DNA of 64,000 bases from Gottfriedia acidiceleris (GTDB taxonomy: Bacteria > Bacillota > Bacilli > Bacillales > Bacillaceae_G): the NCBI RefSeq assembly GCF_004138285.1, contig NZ_SCFN01000008.1, forward strand, positions 186,001-250,000, read 5' to 3'. The position numbers were made by a program, and so were the translations under genes. A model generated the notes under the pieces. It was not told the origin of the DNA, made no database searches, and saw nothing but the letters and a program-made list of their open reading frames with translations. Below, one piece after another: positions 1-8,242 of the stretch. Numbering within the stretch: position 1 is the first letter of the stretch; each line of letters starts with the position of its first letter.

Positions 1-557
1 TTAACATGAACAAGAGCTGGCGCAGAAGAAAGTAAAATGATTAATAGAACTGCACTAATAATAAAAGAAGGAACCATATACCAAGCATTATATACTAATG
101 AATAAAGAGAAACTGGTGTACCTTTTGGAGCGTAGGAACCGTAGAAAACGATCCCAGCAATAAAGTGACAGATGAATCGAGCTAGTGAGCCGATAAAAGT
201 TCCTAAAATTATATAGGTTGCTGCACTTTTTTTATTGCCATTTGCTAAACTATTTTTTACTTGTTTATATACAAGACCAGCCAAACCGAGACTTGTAAAT
301 GCTGCAATATAGTCTAAGAATACTTGGATTGGATGAACAAAATATAGCTTTGTAACGATTTGTAGTGCTGCTAATAATAGACCAGTAATTAATCCTTGTT
401 TTAATCCCCAACGAAAAGCAATTAGAAAAACTGGAATCATTGATAATGATACAGAGCCACCTTGAGGTGCAGTAAACAATGGTAAGAAATCAAAAACGAT
501 TGCTAGTGCTGCACACATTGCTATTTCTGCCATTAATTGAATCTTTGATGTCTTCAT
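1..557 (-). CDS. thiT: Thiamine transporter ThiT (ECF S component), 3' end cut by window
   Basis: This is the substrate-binding membrane subunit of an energy-coupling-factor thiamine importer. I translated the minus strand from ATG at 557 (RBS GGGGG about 10 nt upstream). It begins MKTSKIQLMAEIAMCAALA and continues as a highly hydrophobic protein with about six membrane segments and conserved small-residue helices. The reading frame is open for 185 codons to the window edge. B. subtilis ThiT is about 190 residues, so only a few C-terminal residues should be missing. The TPP riboswitch and terminator directly upstream independently support thiamine as the substrate. The ECF ATPases and EcfT are not in the window and would act in trans. 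Confidence 0.9.
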   Translation of the reverse strand, partial: MKTSKIQLMAEIAMCAALAIVFDFLPLFTAPQGGSVSLSMIPVFLIAFRWGLKQGLITGLLLAALQIVTKLYFVHPIQVFLDYIAAFTSLGLAGLVYKQVKNSLANGNKKSAATYIILGTFIGSLARFICHFIAGIVFYGSYAPKGTPVSLYSLVYNAWYMVPSFIISAVLLIILLSSAPALVHV

Positions 558-743
558 ATATATATTTCCCCCTTTATCTAGTGGACAACTTATGTAGTGA
601 AACACTTTGTAAGTAATGATGCTTGAGCGAATAGTAGCACACATTTTGTAATGTCTAGTTCCAGCGCCTTGCCCATTGTGGTGTCGGGGCAAAAGCGAGC
701 CACTTCCACATTTCCTAATAGGGAGATTTCAGTAGGAATAAAT

Positions 744-790
744 AAAAAAAGCAATACTGGGTAGCATGATGATCCCGGCGTTGCTTTTTC
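744..790 (-). terminator. Expression-platform terminator of the TPP riboswitch
   Basis: On the minus strand an AAAAAGCAA arm pairs with TTGCTTTTT, followed by a T-rich run. It lies between the TPP aptamer (800-885) and thiT (start at 557), so ligand binding would favour this terminator and stop thiT transcription. The hairpin is seen in the sequence; the switching mechanism is inferred from known TPP riboswitches in Firmicutes. Confidence 0.8.
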
Positions 791-799
791 ATCGTGCCA

Positions 800-885
800 C
801 ATCCCTACGTTAGTACTAACTAACAGGTTCAGAGGGTAAGAATAGCTAATCTATTCACTCTCAGCCAAATGGCTCCCCTTGTGGT
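800..885 (-). promoter_or_regulatory. TPP (thi-box) riboswitch aptamer
   Basis: Read on the minus strand, this region contains the diagnostic thi-box elements in order: AAGGGGAGCC, GGCTGAGAGTG, ACCCTCTGAACCTG and CGTAGGGATG. These match the conserved P2/J3-2, pyrimidine-sensor and P4/P5 segments of THI elements. It sits about 240 nt upstream of thiT with a terminator between. A TTGACT hexamer at 918-923 (minus) is a possible -35 for the leader transcript; the -10 is unclear. Confidence 0.93.
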
Positions 886-890
886 TTTAG

Positions 891-1240
891 CTTACATTTA
901 GTTGTCTTTACTAAATATAGTCAAGGTCATTTAAAAATACAATTAATTTATCCGTAAAAATTAAAAAAATTTGGCCACTGTTAATGGAATCTGTGTAAGA
1001 ATCGCGAAAAACATTAACAGAGTTAACTTTTTAGATAGTCATTAAAATTATTTTTAAAAAATGAGTGTAATCATAGCTATTATGTAAAAAATAAGCATTA
1101 TAACTTTTATCTTATTTATACTGGCCATAAATTATTCACAATGGCTTGCTTTTCATTTTAAAATTTACCGTGTAGAATGAATACGAAAGAAACAGCTAAA
1201 TTTTGGCAGAAAGTGTAAATAATTTGAAGGAGACATTGAG
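891..1240. other. Divergent intergenic region between the thiT leader and yfkJ
   Basis: No open reading frame with an RBS was found on either strand. The thiT-leader promoter must lie near 890-925 on the minus strand. The yfkJ promoter must lie near 1140-1200 on the plus strand, where TAGAAT at 1173-1178 is a weak -10 candidate without a well-spaced -35. The rest is AT-rich sequence in which I see nothing. Confidence 0.5.
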
Positions 1241-1717
1241 ATGATTCAAGTATTATTTGTCTGTTTAGGTAACATTTGTCGATCGCCAATGGCTGAGGCT
1301 GTTTTTCGTCATTTAGTGACAGAAAAAGGGTTAGATAAACAATTTATGATAGACTCAGCTGGTACTGGAGATTGGCATTTAGGTCACCCTCCACATAAGG
1401 GAACACAAGGTTTATTGAGTGAAAAAGGTATTAATTACGAAGGTATGAAAGCTCGAAAAGTGACAGATAATGACTTTAAATATTTTAGTTATATTGTTGC
1501 TATGGATGCACAGAATAAAGAGGATTTAATGAATTTAGCAAGAAATAATTGTATAGGAGAGATTTCACTACTTTCAGATTATGTTCCAGCATCAATGTGG
1601 AAGGAAGTGCCTGATCCATATTATACGGGTAATTTTAATGAAGTATATGACATCATTACAGAAGGATGCTCACATTTACTTCAGCATATTTTAAAGCAAC
1701 ACCAATTAACAGTTTAG
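1241..1717 (+). CDS. yfkJ: Low-molecular-weight protein-tyrosine phosphatase (YfkJ family)
   Basis: The protein is a cytoplasmic phosphatase that removes phosphate from protein tyrosine (in some family members, arginine). The CX5R catalytic loop is at the N terminus (C8 to R14, CLGNICRS), and the general-acid loop DPYY is at residues 125-128. The length of 158 residues is normal for the family. The ATG is preceded by GAAGGAGA. It heads a tight run with a YtxH/YfkI-like gene (13 nt gap) and a YihY-family membrane protein, the same order as yfkJ-yfkI-yfkH in B. subtilis. In that species YfkJ is linked to stress resistance; its substrate here cannot be told. It lies far from the EPS tyrosine kinase at 27.6 kb, which has its own PHP phosphatase. 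Confidence 0.9.
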   Translation: MIQVLFVCLGNICRSPMAEAVFRHLVTEKGLDKQFMIDSAGTGDWHLGHPPHKGTQGLLSEKGINYEGMKARKVTDNDFKYFSYIVAMDAQNKEDLMNLARNNCIGEISLLSDYVPASMWKEVPDPYYTGNFNEVYDIITEGCSHLLQHILKQHQLTV

Positions 1718-1730
1718 AGGAGGATGTAGA

Positions 1731-2264
1731 ATGTCAAAACGTAACAAAGCTTTACGCAATATTCTAGTCGGAGTCGCAATTGGTGCAGGGGTTACTCTAC
1801 TTAACAAGGAAAATCGTGAGAAAATCTCACGTAAAGGAAGAAGCGTAACAAACAAATTAAATCAAATTAAGGAAGATCCAGAAATCGTAAAAGGTGCTGT
1901 TAGAAATCAGTTGAGAGTAGTACAAAGCTCAGTGGAGAAATTAGAAGGTAATGTGCAGCTTGTAAAAGATAAATGGATCGAAATTAAAGATTCAACATTA
2001 AATAAGTTTGATAAAGGCTCTTCTAAAGTAACAGAAAAAGCAGTTGAAGCTGTAGAAGAGAAAATTGAAGATTCAATCGATCTAGAAGAAGGTAAATCGC
2101 AAATTTCAGCGACTTCACTAGAAGTGAATCATGAAACTTCTGAAACTGACGAGCAGTTAGAAGCTACTCTTGAAGGTATTGAAGATTTAACTGATGAAAA
2201 TGCAGATGAAGTACAAGAGAAAGTAGAATCAATTTTATTGGCAGGTAATACATCTAAAGAATAA
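1731..2264 (+). CDS. yfkI: YfkI/YtxH-like membrane-anchored coiled-coil protein
   Basis: This is a 177-residue protein with a short basic N terminus, one weakly hydrophobic segment (residues about 10-24, ILVGVAIGAGVTLL) and then a long charged helical region rich in Lys and Glu. That is the pattern of YtxH-like general-stress proteins. The C-terminal third is very acidic. It is translated from ATG behind GAGGAGGATG and sits between the yfkJ-like and yfkH-like genes, which supports calling it the yfkI position. The family has no known catalytic activity and none is suggested here. Confidence 0.7.
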   Translation: MSKRNKALRNILVGVAIGAGVTLLNKENREKISRKGRSVTNKLNQIKEDPEIVKGAVRNQLRVVQSSVEKLEGNVQLVKDKWIEIKDSTLNKFDKGSSKVTEKAVEAVEEKIEDSIDLEEGKSQISATSLEVNHETSETDEQLEATLEGIEDLTDENADEVQEKVESILLAGNTSKE

Positions 2265-2281
2265 CAATTGAAGGTGTCAAT

Positions 2282-3163
2282 TTGATTAAGAAAAAGAATT
2301 CTATTGTAGCATTTGTTTGGGATTTAGTGAAAAAGTGTATGGAAGACGAAATAGTATCTCGTTCAGCAGAGCTAGCATATTACTTAATGCTATCTCTTTT
2401 TCCATTTCTACTTGTTCTAACTCAAGTCGTAACCTATTTACCACTTTCTACTGATCAAATATTGTCATTCTTGAGTCAATATGCTCCGCCAGATGCAATG
2501 GCTATTATACGAAGTAACTTGCAGTTAATAATCGGGCAATCACATGGTGGAGTTTTATCAGTAGGGTTAATTGCGACTATTTGGGCTGCGTCCAATGGGA
2601 TTAATGCAATCATCCGAGCACTAAATGATGCGTATGATGTAGAGGATAAACGAAATTACTTTGTCACAAGAGGAGTTTCAATTCTTTTAACAATTATTAT
2701 GATTTTTGTGATTGTGTTTGCATTATTAATACCAGTGTTCGGGAAAGTAATTGCTAAATCTGTATTTCAATTTTTCGATATATCTCAGGATTTTTTGTAT
2801 ACTTGGAGCTTAATTCGCTGGTCTCTAAGCTTTGTGATCCTAATGATTGTATTTACTGTTCTATATTCAATTGGACCGAGTAAAGTTGTTCACATTAAAA
2901 AGGTATTCTTTGGTTCGCTATTTGCAACATTTGGATGGATTATTTCATCATTTGGATTTGCTTTTTACGTTGATAATTTTGGTAATTATACAAGTCATTA
3001 TGGTAGTTTAGGTGGAATTATTGTCTTGATGATTTGGTTTTTTATTTCGGCAATGGTTGTGATTATTGGTGGAGAGCTTAATGCATTAATAAAGCAAAGA
3101 CAATATGGTAAGCACAAAGCTAAACCAAAATTAATTGACCCTAATAATCCAAATCCAAAATAA
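2282..3163 (+). CDS. yfkH: YihY/BrkB-family inner membrane protein (YfkH)
   Basis: A 293-residue polytopic protein of the YihY/virulence-factor BrkB family. It has six or so membrane segments, an N-terminal RSAELAYYLMLSLFPFLLVL helix typical of the family, the conserved WAASNGINAIIRALNDAYD stretch, and a C-terminal GSLGGIIVLMIWFF segment. The start is TTG at 2282 behind AAGGTG, and the next in-frame Met would remove conserved sequence. It is the last gene of the yfkJIH-like operon. The biochemical role of the family is unknown; the older RNase BN label is wrong for it. Confidence 0.85.
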   Translation: MIKKKNSIVAFVWDLVKKCMEDEIVSRSAELAYYLMLSLFPFLLVLTQVVTYLPLSTDQILSFLSQYAPPDAMAIIRSNLQLIIGQSHGGVLSVGLIATIWAASNGINAIIRALNDAYDVEDKRNYFVTRGVSILLTIIMIFVIVFALLIPVFGKVIAKSVFQFFDISQDFLYTWSLIRWSLSFVILMIVFTVLYSIGPSKVVHIKKVFFGSLFATFGWIISSFGFAFYVDNFGNYTSHYGSLGGIIVLMIWFFISAMVVIIGGELNALIKQRQYGKHKAKPKLIDPNNPNPK

Positions 3164-3256
3164 TTTCTTATATCATATAATGGAGTTTTCTTCCATGAGT
3201 AGTCTTATTTTAGAGAGGTAAACTAAAAAAGACTTCAAAAAGGGAGGAACTTCAAA

Positions 3257-3370
3257 ATGAGTAATAATAAGAAAAACCATAATGATAAATCAAATAAGAA
3301 ACAAAAAAGTAGCTCTCACCCAAAGGGCAAAACTAGCGGTTCTGCAAACGGACATAATGATTATCATTAA
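3257..3370 (+). CDS. 37-residue very hydrophilic small protein, possibly spore-associated
   Basis: ATG at 3257 follows a perfect AGGGAGGA RBS, and the frame closes at TAA 3368-3370. The product begins MSNNKKNHNDKSNKKQK and is almost entirely Asn, Lys, Ser, His and Gly, with no hydrophobic core. Composition and size resemble minor small acid-soluble spore proteins such as SspP, but I cannot match it to a specific family. It lies 93 nt downstream of yfkH, just before a strong bidirectional terminator. The good RBS is the main reason to believe it is translated. Confidence 0.6.
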   Translation: MSNNKKNHNDKSNKKQKSSSHPKGKTSGSANGHNDYH

Positions 3371-3435
3371 TTTTTAGACTGATTAGAATACTCGCTTTTC
3401 CTGCTAAAAGGCTCATTACTAGTTCAGTTTAGAAG

Positions 3436-3472
3436 AAAAAAGCATCGTACAAATTTGTACGATGCTTTTTTT
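3436..3472. terminator. Perfect bidirectional terminator between the small gene and pfeT
   Basis: A 36-bp perfect inverted repeat: AAAAAAGCATCGTAC followed by AAATTT and the complementary arm ending in a T run. With A-runs on one side and T-runs on the other it can terminate both the plus-strand yfk operon and the minus-strand ATPase gene, whose stop codon it overlaps by one base. Confidence 0.9.
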
Positions 3473-5390
3473 AATCTCTTAATAATCTTAATGAGTTAAG
3501 AATAACTAAAATTGTACTTCCTTCATGACCGATTACTCCATAAGGTAAATCAATGATTTGCAGGAAATTCGAGCAGATTAGGAATGCGATTACGCTTAGT
3601 GAAAAGATAATATTTTGTTTTACAATCTTATTCATGCGTTTAGATAGAGTGATTGCTTTTGATATTTTTGTTAAGTCATTTTTCATCAAAACGACATCTG
3701 CAGTTTCTAAAGCAACTCCAGTTCCGCCACCCATTGCAATTCCTACGTTTGCAGTCGCTAGGGCAGGGGCATCGTTTATACCATCACCAACCATTGCAAC
3801 TTGACCATAGTTGTCTTTAAGCTTTTTAACAATCGAAACTTTTTCATCCGGTAAGCATGATGCAAAGTATTCATTGATTTCACTTTCGGCAGCAATTGCT
3901 TTCGCCGTTTGTTCTGAGTCACCTGTAATCATGACTGTTCGAACACCTAATTTATTTAAAGTAGATAAAGCTTGCTTAGATTCGTTACGAACTAAATCTT
4001 TTAATGAGAAAATCGCAACAACTTTATCTTGAGTACCTACATAAACGATTGTATTACCTTCTTGTTCCCATTGTTGTTCAAAATGAATGAGAGGATTATG
4101 TTTCATCGTTACGAATTCTTTTTTACCTACTCTGTACTCAGAACCATTTAAAATCGCTGAGACACCGAAACCAGGGTGGTCATCAATTTGTTCAAATGAC
4201 GAAGAGACTATGATTCCTTGTTTCGTTGTGTATTCAACAATTGCTGCAGCCAACGGGTGAGTTGAGTATCTTTCAATTGAAGCAACGATTGATAGTAACT
4301 CAGTACGATCAAAATCTTCTATTTTCTCAAAACCAGTTACCTCTGGCTTACCAATCGTTAAAGTACCAGTTTTATCGAATGCGATTGCTTTTAATACACC
4401 TAATCGCTCTAAATGAATACCACCTTTAACTAGAATTCCCGACTTTGCTCCATTCGAGATTGCAGCTAAAACGGCTGGTGTAATCGATGCTACTAATGCA
4501 CAAGGTGATGCTACAACTAGTAAAATCATTGCTCGATAAAATGTTGTTGTCCATGACCAATCTAATGCAAAATGCGGTAAAAACATCATGAATAATACGG
4601 CAATTAATACTCCTTTAACATAAATACCTTCAAATTTTTCAATGAATTGTTGAGAAGGAGTTTGTTCACTTTGCGCTGTTTGTACAAGATTAATGATTTT
4701 TTGGAAAAGAGTCTCATCACTATGTTTTGTAATTTCAACTACAAGCGTTCCTTTAATGTTGATTGTTCCTGCAAATACTTCATCATTTAAGTTTTTAACA
4801 ACAGGAACTGATTCACCTGTAAGTGCAGCTTCATCTACTAATGTTTCTCCTTTAACGATTTGACCATCAGCAGGAATACGTTCTCCAGCTTTAATTAAAA
4901 TATAATCACCAATGTTTAAACTTTTAATGCTGACAACTTCTTCAACTTCATCGACTAATCGAATGGCCGTTTGTGGCTGAAGAGATAATAGTGAAGAAAT
5001 TTCTTTATTTGTTTTATTTAACGTATATGTTTCAAGTGCGCCACTTAAAGCAAATATGAAAATCAGTACTGCACCTTCAGTCCAATATCCAATTGCAGCT
5101 GAACCAACCGCCGCAATAATCATTAGCATTTCAACATTTAGTTCCTTTTCAGCAATCGTATCTTCAATACCTTCCTTTGCCTTTGCGTATCCTCCAATAC
5201 AAAATGCTAAAACATATAAAATAATCGACATGATTGAATTATCGTTTTTAACGAATGAAGCAATTAGAATTAATACACCAGAAACTAAAGCGGCAATTAA
5301 TTCTCCATGTTTTGAAAGAAATGATGTAGATTCCACATGGTCGGCTTCATATGTAGCATGAATCGTAGTAACTTTTGGACTTGCTTCCAT
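3471..5390 (-). CDS. pfeT: P1B-4-type metal-efflux ATPase, PfeT/ZosA-like
   Basis: An integral-membrane ATP-driven metal exporter of 639 residues. Visible motifs are the actuator TGES (191-194), the membrane metal site SPC (295-297), the phosphorylation site DKTGT (339-343), the P1B signature HP (378-379), the hinge GDGINDAP and, near the C terminus, HEGST (622-626). SPC together with HEG[GS]T defines the P1B-4 subgroup (Fe, Co or Zn), and the N-terminal heavy-metal-binding domain is absent, as in B. subtilis PfeT (formerly ZosA). A PerR-like operator lies upstream, fitting peroxide-induced ferrous iron efflux. The start ATG has the RBS AAAGGGG. It is a single-gene unit ending in a bidirectional terminator. 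Substrate preference (Fe versus Zn or Co) is inferred. Confidence 0.85.
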   Translation of the reverse strand: MEASPKVTTIHATYEADHVESTSFLSKHGELIAALVSGVLILIASFVKNDNSIMSIILYVLAFCIGGYAKAKEGIEDTIAEKELNVEMLMIIAAVGSAAIGYWTEGAVLIFIFALSGALETYTLNKTNKEISSLLSLQPQTAIRLVDEVEEVVSIKSLNIGDYILIKAGERIPADGQIVKGETLVDEAALTGESVPVVKNLNDEVFAGTINIKGTLVVEITKHSDETLFQKIINLVQTAQSEQTPSQQFIEKFEGIYVKGVLIAVLFMMFLPHFALDWSWTTTFYRAMILLVVASPCALVASITPAVLAAISNGAKSGILVKGGIHLERLGVLKAIAFDKTGTLTIGKPEVTGFEKIEDFDRTELLSIVASIERYSTHPLAAAIVEYTTKQGIIVSSSFEQIDDHPGFGVSAILNGSEYRVGKKEFVTMKHNPLIHFEQQWEQEGNTIVYVGTQDKVVAIFSLKDLVRNESKQALSTLNKLGVRTVMITGDSEQTAKAIAAESEINEYFASCLPDEKVSIVKKLKDNYGQVAMVGDGINDAPALATANVGIAMGGGTGVALETADVVLMKNDLTKISKAITLSKRMNKIVKQNIIFSLSVIAFLICSNFLQIIDLPYGVIGHEGSTILVILNSLRLLRD

Positions 5391-5443
5391 AATAAATACC
5401 CCTTTCTTATTTTCAATTGAGAAAAATAATCAAATTCACTATC

Positions 5444-5496
5444 CTTATAAAACGACGAAAGCTGCCGTCCAAGGACAGCAGCGTACATTTTATAAG
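5444..5496 (-). promoter_or_regulatory. Long hairpin in the pfeT leader
   Basis: On the minus strand an outer 9-bp stem (CTTATAAAA with TTTTATAAG) encloses an inner 10-bp stem (GCTGCTGTCC with GGACGGCAGC, one G-U pair). It lies between the PerR-like box and the pfeT start, so it should be part of the 5' UTR. No T-run follows, so it is not a simple terminator. It could affect mRNA stability or act as an attenuator; it does not match the Mn or NiCo riboswitch layouts I know. Confidence 0.5.
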
Positions 5497-5546
5497 ACCT
5501 TACTATTTATTTAATCTCTTAGTTGTGTAGTTCACAGATTTCTTAA

Positions 5547-5561
5547 TTAAAATAATTCTTA
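5547..5561 (-). promoter_or_regulatory. Candidate PerR box upstream of pfeT
   Basis: TTAAAATAATTCTTA matches the PerR 7-1-7 consensus TTATAATNATTATAA at 11 of 14 fixed positions. That is a better fit than to the Fur (TGATAAT) or Zur (TCGTAAT) boxes. It is placed about 160 nt upstream of the pfeT start codon, beyond the leader hairpin. In B. subtilis pfeT/zosA is a PerR-regulon gene, which agrees. Confidence 0.55.
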
Positions 5562-5870
5562 TTAAATATATATTACCACATTACTTTATATGTGAAGAAA
5601 AAAATTTACTTTTAAATTAAAAATTTTTTAATGAATGTGATGGAGTTGTGAAATTAAAGGTAGGTTTGGGGTAGACAGCACTTCAGTCTGCCTATTTAAT
5701 TTGAACAGATCTTTCTAATAATAAAATTTTTGAAGTTCATTAAAGAATTTTAAGCATCCAACCGATATTTATACAGTAAGCACATTAAATACATATTTGT
5801 TACTACATTAAAAAGCTAGTTCATCTATTTCAAATTCAAAAGGGTATAGCAAATATAAATAAAATAAAAA
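5562..5870. other. Intergenic region between pfeT and the SH3b/NlpC gene
   Basis: AT-rich sequence with no credible ORF. A weak imperfect hairpin (TAGACAG with CAGTCTGCCTA) lies near 5672-5697. Promoters for the two divergent genes should lie here, but I cannot fix them. Confidence 0.4.
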
Positions 5871-5882
5871 GTGGTGGAGATT

Positions 5883-7037
5883 TTGAAGAAAAAATTTATA
5901 CAATCAATTGCAATCATAGGATCTGTTTCATGTATTAATTCTATAGATCTATTAGAAGGGGATGCAGAAAGTACAAACACAAATCAACCTGAAGTATTGA
6001 TCTCATACGTGGATCACTATATCTCAACAGGGAACGGAGTACGTATTCGTTCAGGGGCAGGAACGAATTATAGTATTTTAGGAAGTGTAAATAAGAATGC
6101 TAAATTAAATGTCATATCTTACTCAAATGGCTGGTATAAGATTAATTATCAGGGGAAAATTGGATACATCATTGGTACTTATGTAAAGAAACAAAATAGT
6201 AATGTTGAAAATGAAAAAATAGAAAGCAATACCTTCAATTACATCTCAACAGGTAACGGAATACGTATTCGATCTGGAGCAGGAACGAATTACAGTATTT
6301 TAGGAAGTGTAAATAAGAATGCTAAATTAGATGTCAAATCTTCCTTAAATGGTTGGTACAAGATTATTTATCAAGGAAGAATTGGCTATATAAGCGGCAA
6401 TTATGTTCAGAAACAAAAGAAAATTGAAGATGAAAAACCAGTATACAATACGATTAAATATACTGTAACTGGGGAAAGAGTAAATATTCGCTCAGGTGCG
6501 GGAACGAATTACAATATAATAGGTAGTGCAACAAAAAATCAGAAGTTAGACGTTATTTCAACTTCAAATGGTTGGCGCAAGATAAACTATCAAGGAAAAA
6601 CCGGTTATATAAGCGCAGGATATACTGAAAAAGAAATTGATCATTCAAATGGTTCGACTAGTGAGGAGCAAAATATGATTTCTTTTGCAAAACAATTTTT
6701 AGGAGTTCCTTACAAGTGGGCAGGAGTATCTCCTACAGGTTTTGATTGCAGTGGTTTTATTTATTATGTCCTTAAGGAAAATGGTAAGCCGTTTGGAAGA
6801 ACAAATGTATCAGGATATTGGCACAATAATACTTCATTCCAAAAAGTGACAACTTCACAGCCGGGTGATTTGATATTTTTTCAAAATACATACACGTATG
6901 GACCATCACACATGGGGATTATGTTAAATAAAAATGAGTTTATTCAAGCAGGTAGTAGTACTGGCGTTACAATTTCAAATATAAATGATTCATATTGGAA
7001 AAAGCACTTTTTAGGGTATAAGCGAATAAAATCATAA
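5883..7037 (+). CDS. Secreted NlpC/P60 peptidoglycan endopeptidase with three SH3b repeats
   Basis: This is a cell-wall hydrolase of the NlpC/P60 cysteine peptidase type, predicted to cut within peptide stems. I use TTG at 5883 because GGTGGAG lies just before it; an in-frame GTG at 5871 has no RBS. The N terminus KKKFIQSIAIIGSVS is signal-peptide-like. Three bacterial SH3 repeats follow (about residues 48-108, 123-182 and 196-252 counted from the GTG), each with a V/IRIRSGAGTNY core. The catalytic domain follows, with Cys293 in FDCSG and His347 in SHMG. Repeats 1 and 2 are almost identical in DNA as well as protein, which points to recent duplication. It is monocistronic. Confidence 0.88.
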   Translation: MKKKFIQSIAIIGSVSCINSIDLLEGDAESTNTNQPEVLISYVDHYISTGNGVRIRSGAGTNYSILGSVNKNAKLNVISYSNGWYKINYQGKIGYIIGTYVKKQNSNVENEKIESNTFNYISTGNGIRIRSGAGTNYSILGSVNKNAKLDVKSSLNGWYKIIYQGRIGYISGNYVQKQKKIEDEKPVYNTIKYTVTGERVNIRSGAGTNYNIIGSATKNQKLDVISTSNGWRKINYQGKTGYISAGYTEKEIDHSNGSTSEEQNMISFAKQFLGVPYKWAGVSPTGFDCSGFIYYVLKENGKPFGRTNVSGYWHNNTSFQKVTTSQPGDLIFFQNTYTYGPSHMGIMLNKNEFIQAGSSTGVTISNINDSYWKKHFLGYKRIKS

Positions 7038-7150
7038 AAAATTTTAACTTAACATCCTCATAAATTACTTTTTTAAAGTTTCCCAACAATTGTCTTTACT
7101 TTCAGGGCTTTTTGCAAAATCAAACGAATAGAAGGAATGCCCTATAGATG

Positions 7151-7171
7151 ATAGAATAAACTGTATTCTAT
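7151..7171. promoter_or_regulatory. 8-bp-arm inverted repeat upstream of the EamA transporter
   Basis: ATAGAATA, a 5-nt centre, then TATTCTAT: a perfect inverted repeat ending 29 nt before the start codon and about 15 nt upstream of the RBS. Position and symmetry suit a repressor operator. No T-run follows, so it is not a terminator. The binding protein is unknown. Confidence 0.4.
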
Positions 7172-7200
7172 AGAGAGAAAAAGGCTTATGGAGGGAAACA

Positions 7201-8145
7201 ATGTCTGCAAAGAGATTTTTTACACATCCTTTGGGAGTGGTTGCATCAGCGGTTATTACAACTTTTTTATGGGGAAGCGCATTTCCGTTTATTAAGCTAA
7301 GTTATGAGCACTTGCATATTGAGAAGAATGAGATTTGGAAACAAATGATTTTTGCGGGTTATCGTTTCTTTTTGGCCTCATTGTTAATTTTAATCTTTTT
7401 TACGATAATTGGTAAAAAGTTAACTTTTAAGCGAGATACTTTTTTTGTAGTAGGAAAAGTAGGTTTGTTTCAAACGTTTTTACAATATGTGTTGTTTTAT
7501 ATTGGATTGAGTTTTTCGACGGGAGTTCAAGGTTCGATTATTGCTGGGACTACTTCGTTTTTTCAACTTTTAGCAGCGCATTTTATGTATAAAAATGATC
7601 GTTTAAACATGCGTAAGATTCTTGGTGTAACGGTTGGGTTTGCGGGTGTAATTATCGTGAATATTACAAAGGGCACTCTTTCTTTACATTTAGGAATTGG
7701 CGAGATTTTATTATTGTTTGCAATGGCGTTTGGTGGCTATGGTAATGTACTTGCTAAGGAAGCTGCAAAGAAAGTGGATGTTGCCTATTTAACGGCATAT
7801 CAAATGATGATTGGTTCGATTGGATTATTATTAATTGGTGGTTTAACGGCAGGATTTTTACCGTTCCACTTTGATTTAAAAACTTTTGGCATGCTAGTTT
7901 ATTTATCGGTACTTTCATCTGTAGGTTTCATACTGTGGAACAATGTCATGAAATATAACCAAGTTGGAAAAGTATCAATGTACTTATTCTTAGTTCCTGT
8001 TTTTGGTGTAATTTTATCATCAATAATGCTGAATGAAGTGTTATCTTATCTTGTATTTATTGGTTTAATGATGGTTACATCAGGTATTATTATTGTGAAT
8101 TATCAAAAGGATCAACGTAGCACTCATATGAAGAGTGCGTCTTAA
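7201..8145 (+). CDS. EamA/DMT-superfamily transporter (10 TM)
   Basis: A 314-residue drug/metabolite-superfamily permease with two EamA halves. The first half carries the typical TTFLWGSAFPFIKLSY opening and GSIIAGTTSFFQLLAA. The second half carries GGYGNVLAKEAAKK and ends in VFIGLMMVTSGIIIVNY. About ten membrane helices alternate with short loops. The ATG follows ATGGAGGGA. The gene is monocistronic between a palindrome upstream and a terminator at 8168-8214. The substrate cannot be inferred; family members export amino acids, metabolites or drugs. Confidence 0.85.
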   Translation: MSAKRFFTHPLGVVASAVITTFLWGSAFPFIKLSYEHLHIEKNEIWKQMIFAGYRFFLASLLILIFFTIIGKKLTFKRDTFFVVGKVGLFQTFLQYVLFYIGLSFSTGVQGSIIAGTTSFFQLLAAHFMYKNDRLNMRKILGVTVGFAGVIIVNITKGTLSLHLGIGEILLLFAMAFGGYGNVLAKEAAKKVDVAYLTAYQMMIGSIGLLLIGGLTAGFLPFHFDLKTFGMLVYLSVLSSVGFILWNNVMKYNQVGKVSMYLFLVPVFGVILSSIMLNEVLSYLVFIGLMMVTSGIIIVNYQKDQRSTHMKSAS

Positions 8146-8167
8146 CTCGAATAGAATGTAAACCGAA

Positions 8168-8214
8168 TAAAAGCAACTCTACTTTTTAATACTAAGGTGG
8201 AGTTGCTTTTTTTT
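8168..8214 (+). terminator. Terminator after the EamA gene
   Basis: AAAAGCAACTC pairs with GGAGTTGCTTTT across a short loop and is followed by T8. It ends only 28 nt before the next start codon (8243). Confidence 0.88.
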
Positions 8215-8242
8215 GTAGACCGATATGAAGGGAGGTACATAG

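Noticed and set aside
590-802. 70-codon minus-strand ORF
   Set aside because: It runs through the TPP riboswitch terminator and leader, has no RBS and no protein-like pattern.
5297-5488. 63-codon minus-strand ORF upstream of pfeT
   Set aside because: It overlaps the pfeT start and the leader hairpin out of frame and shows no RBS.
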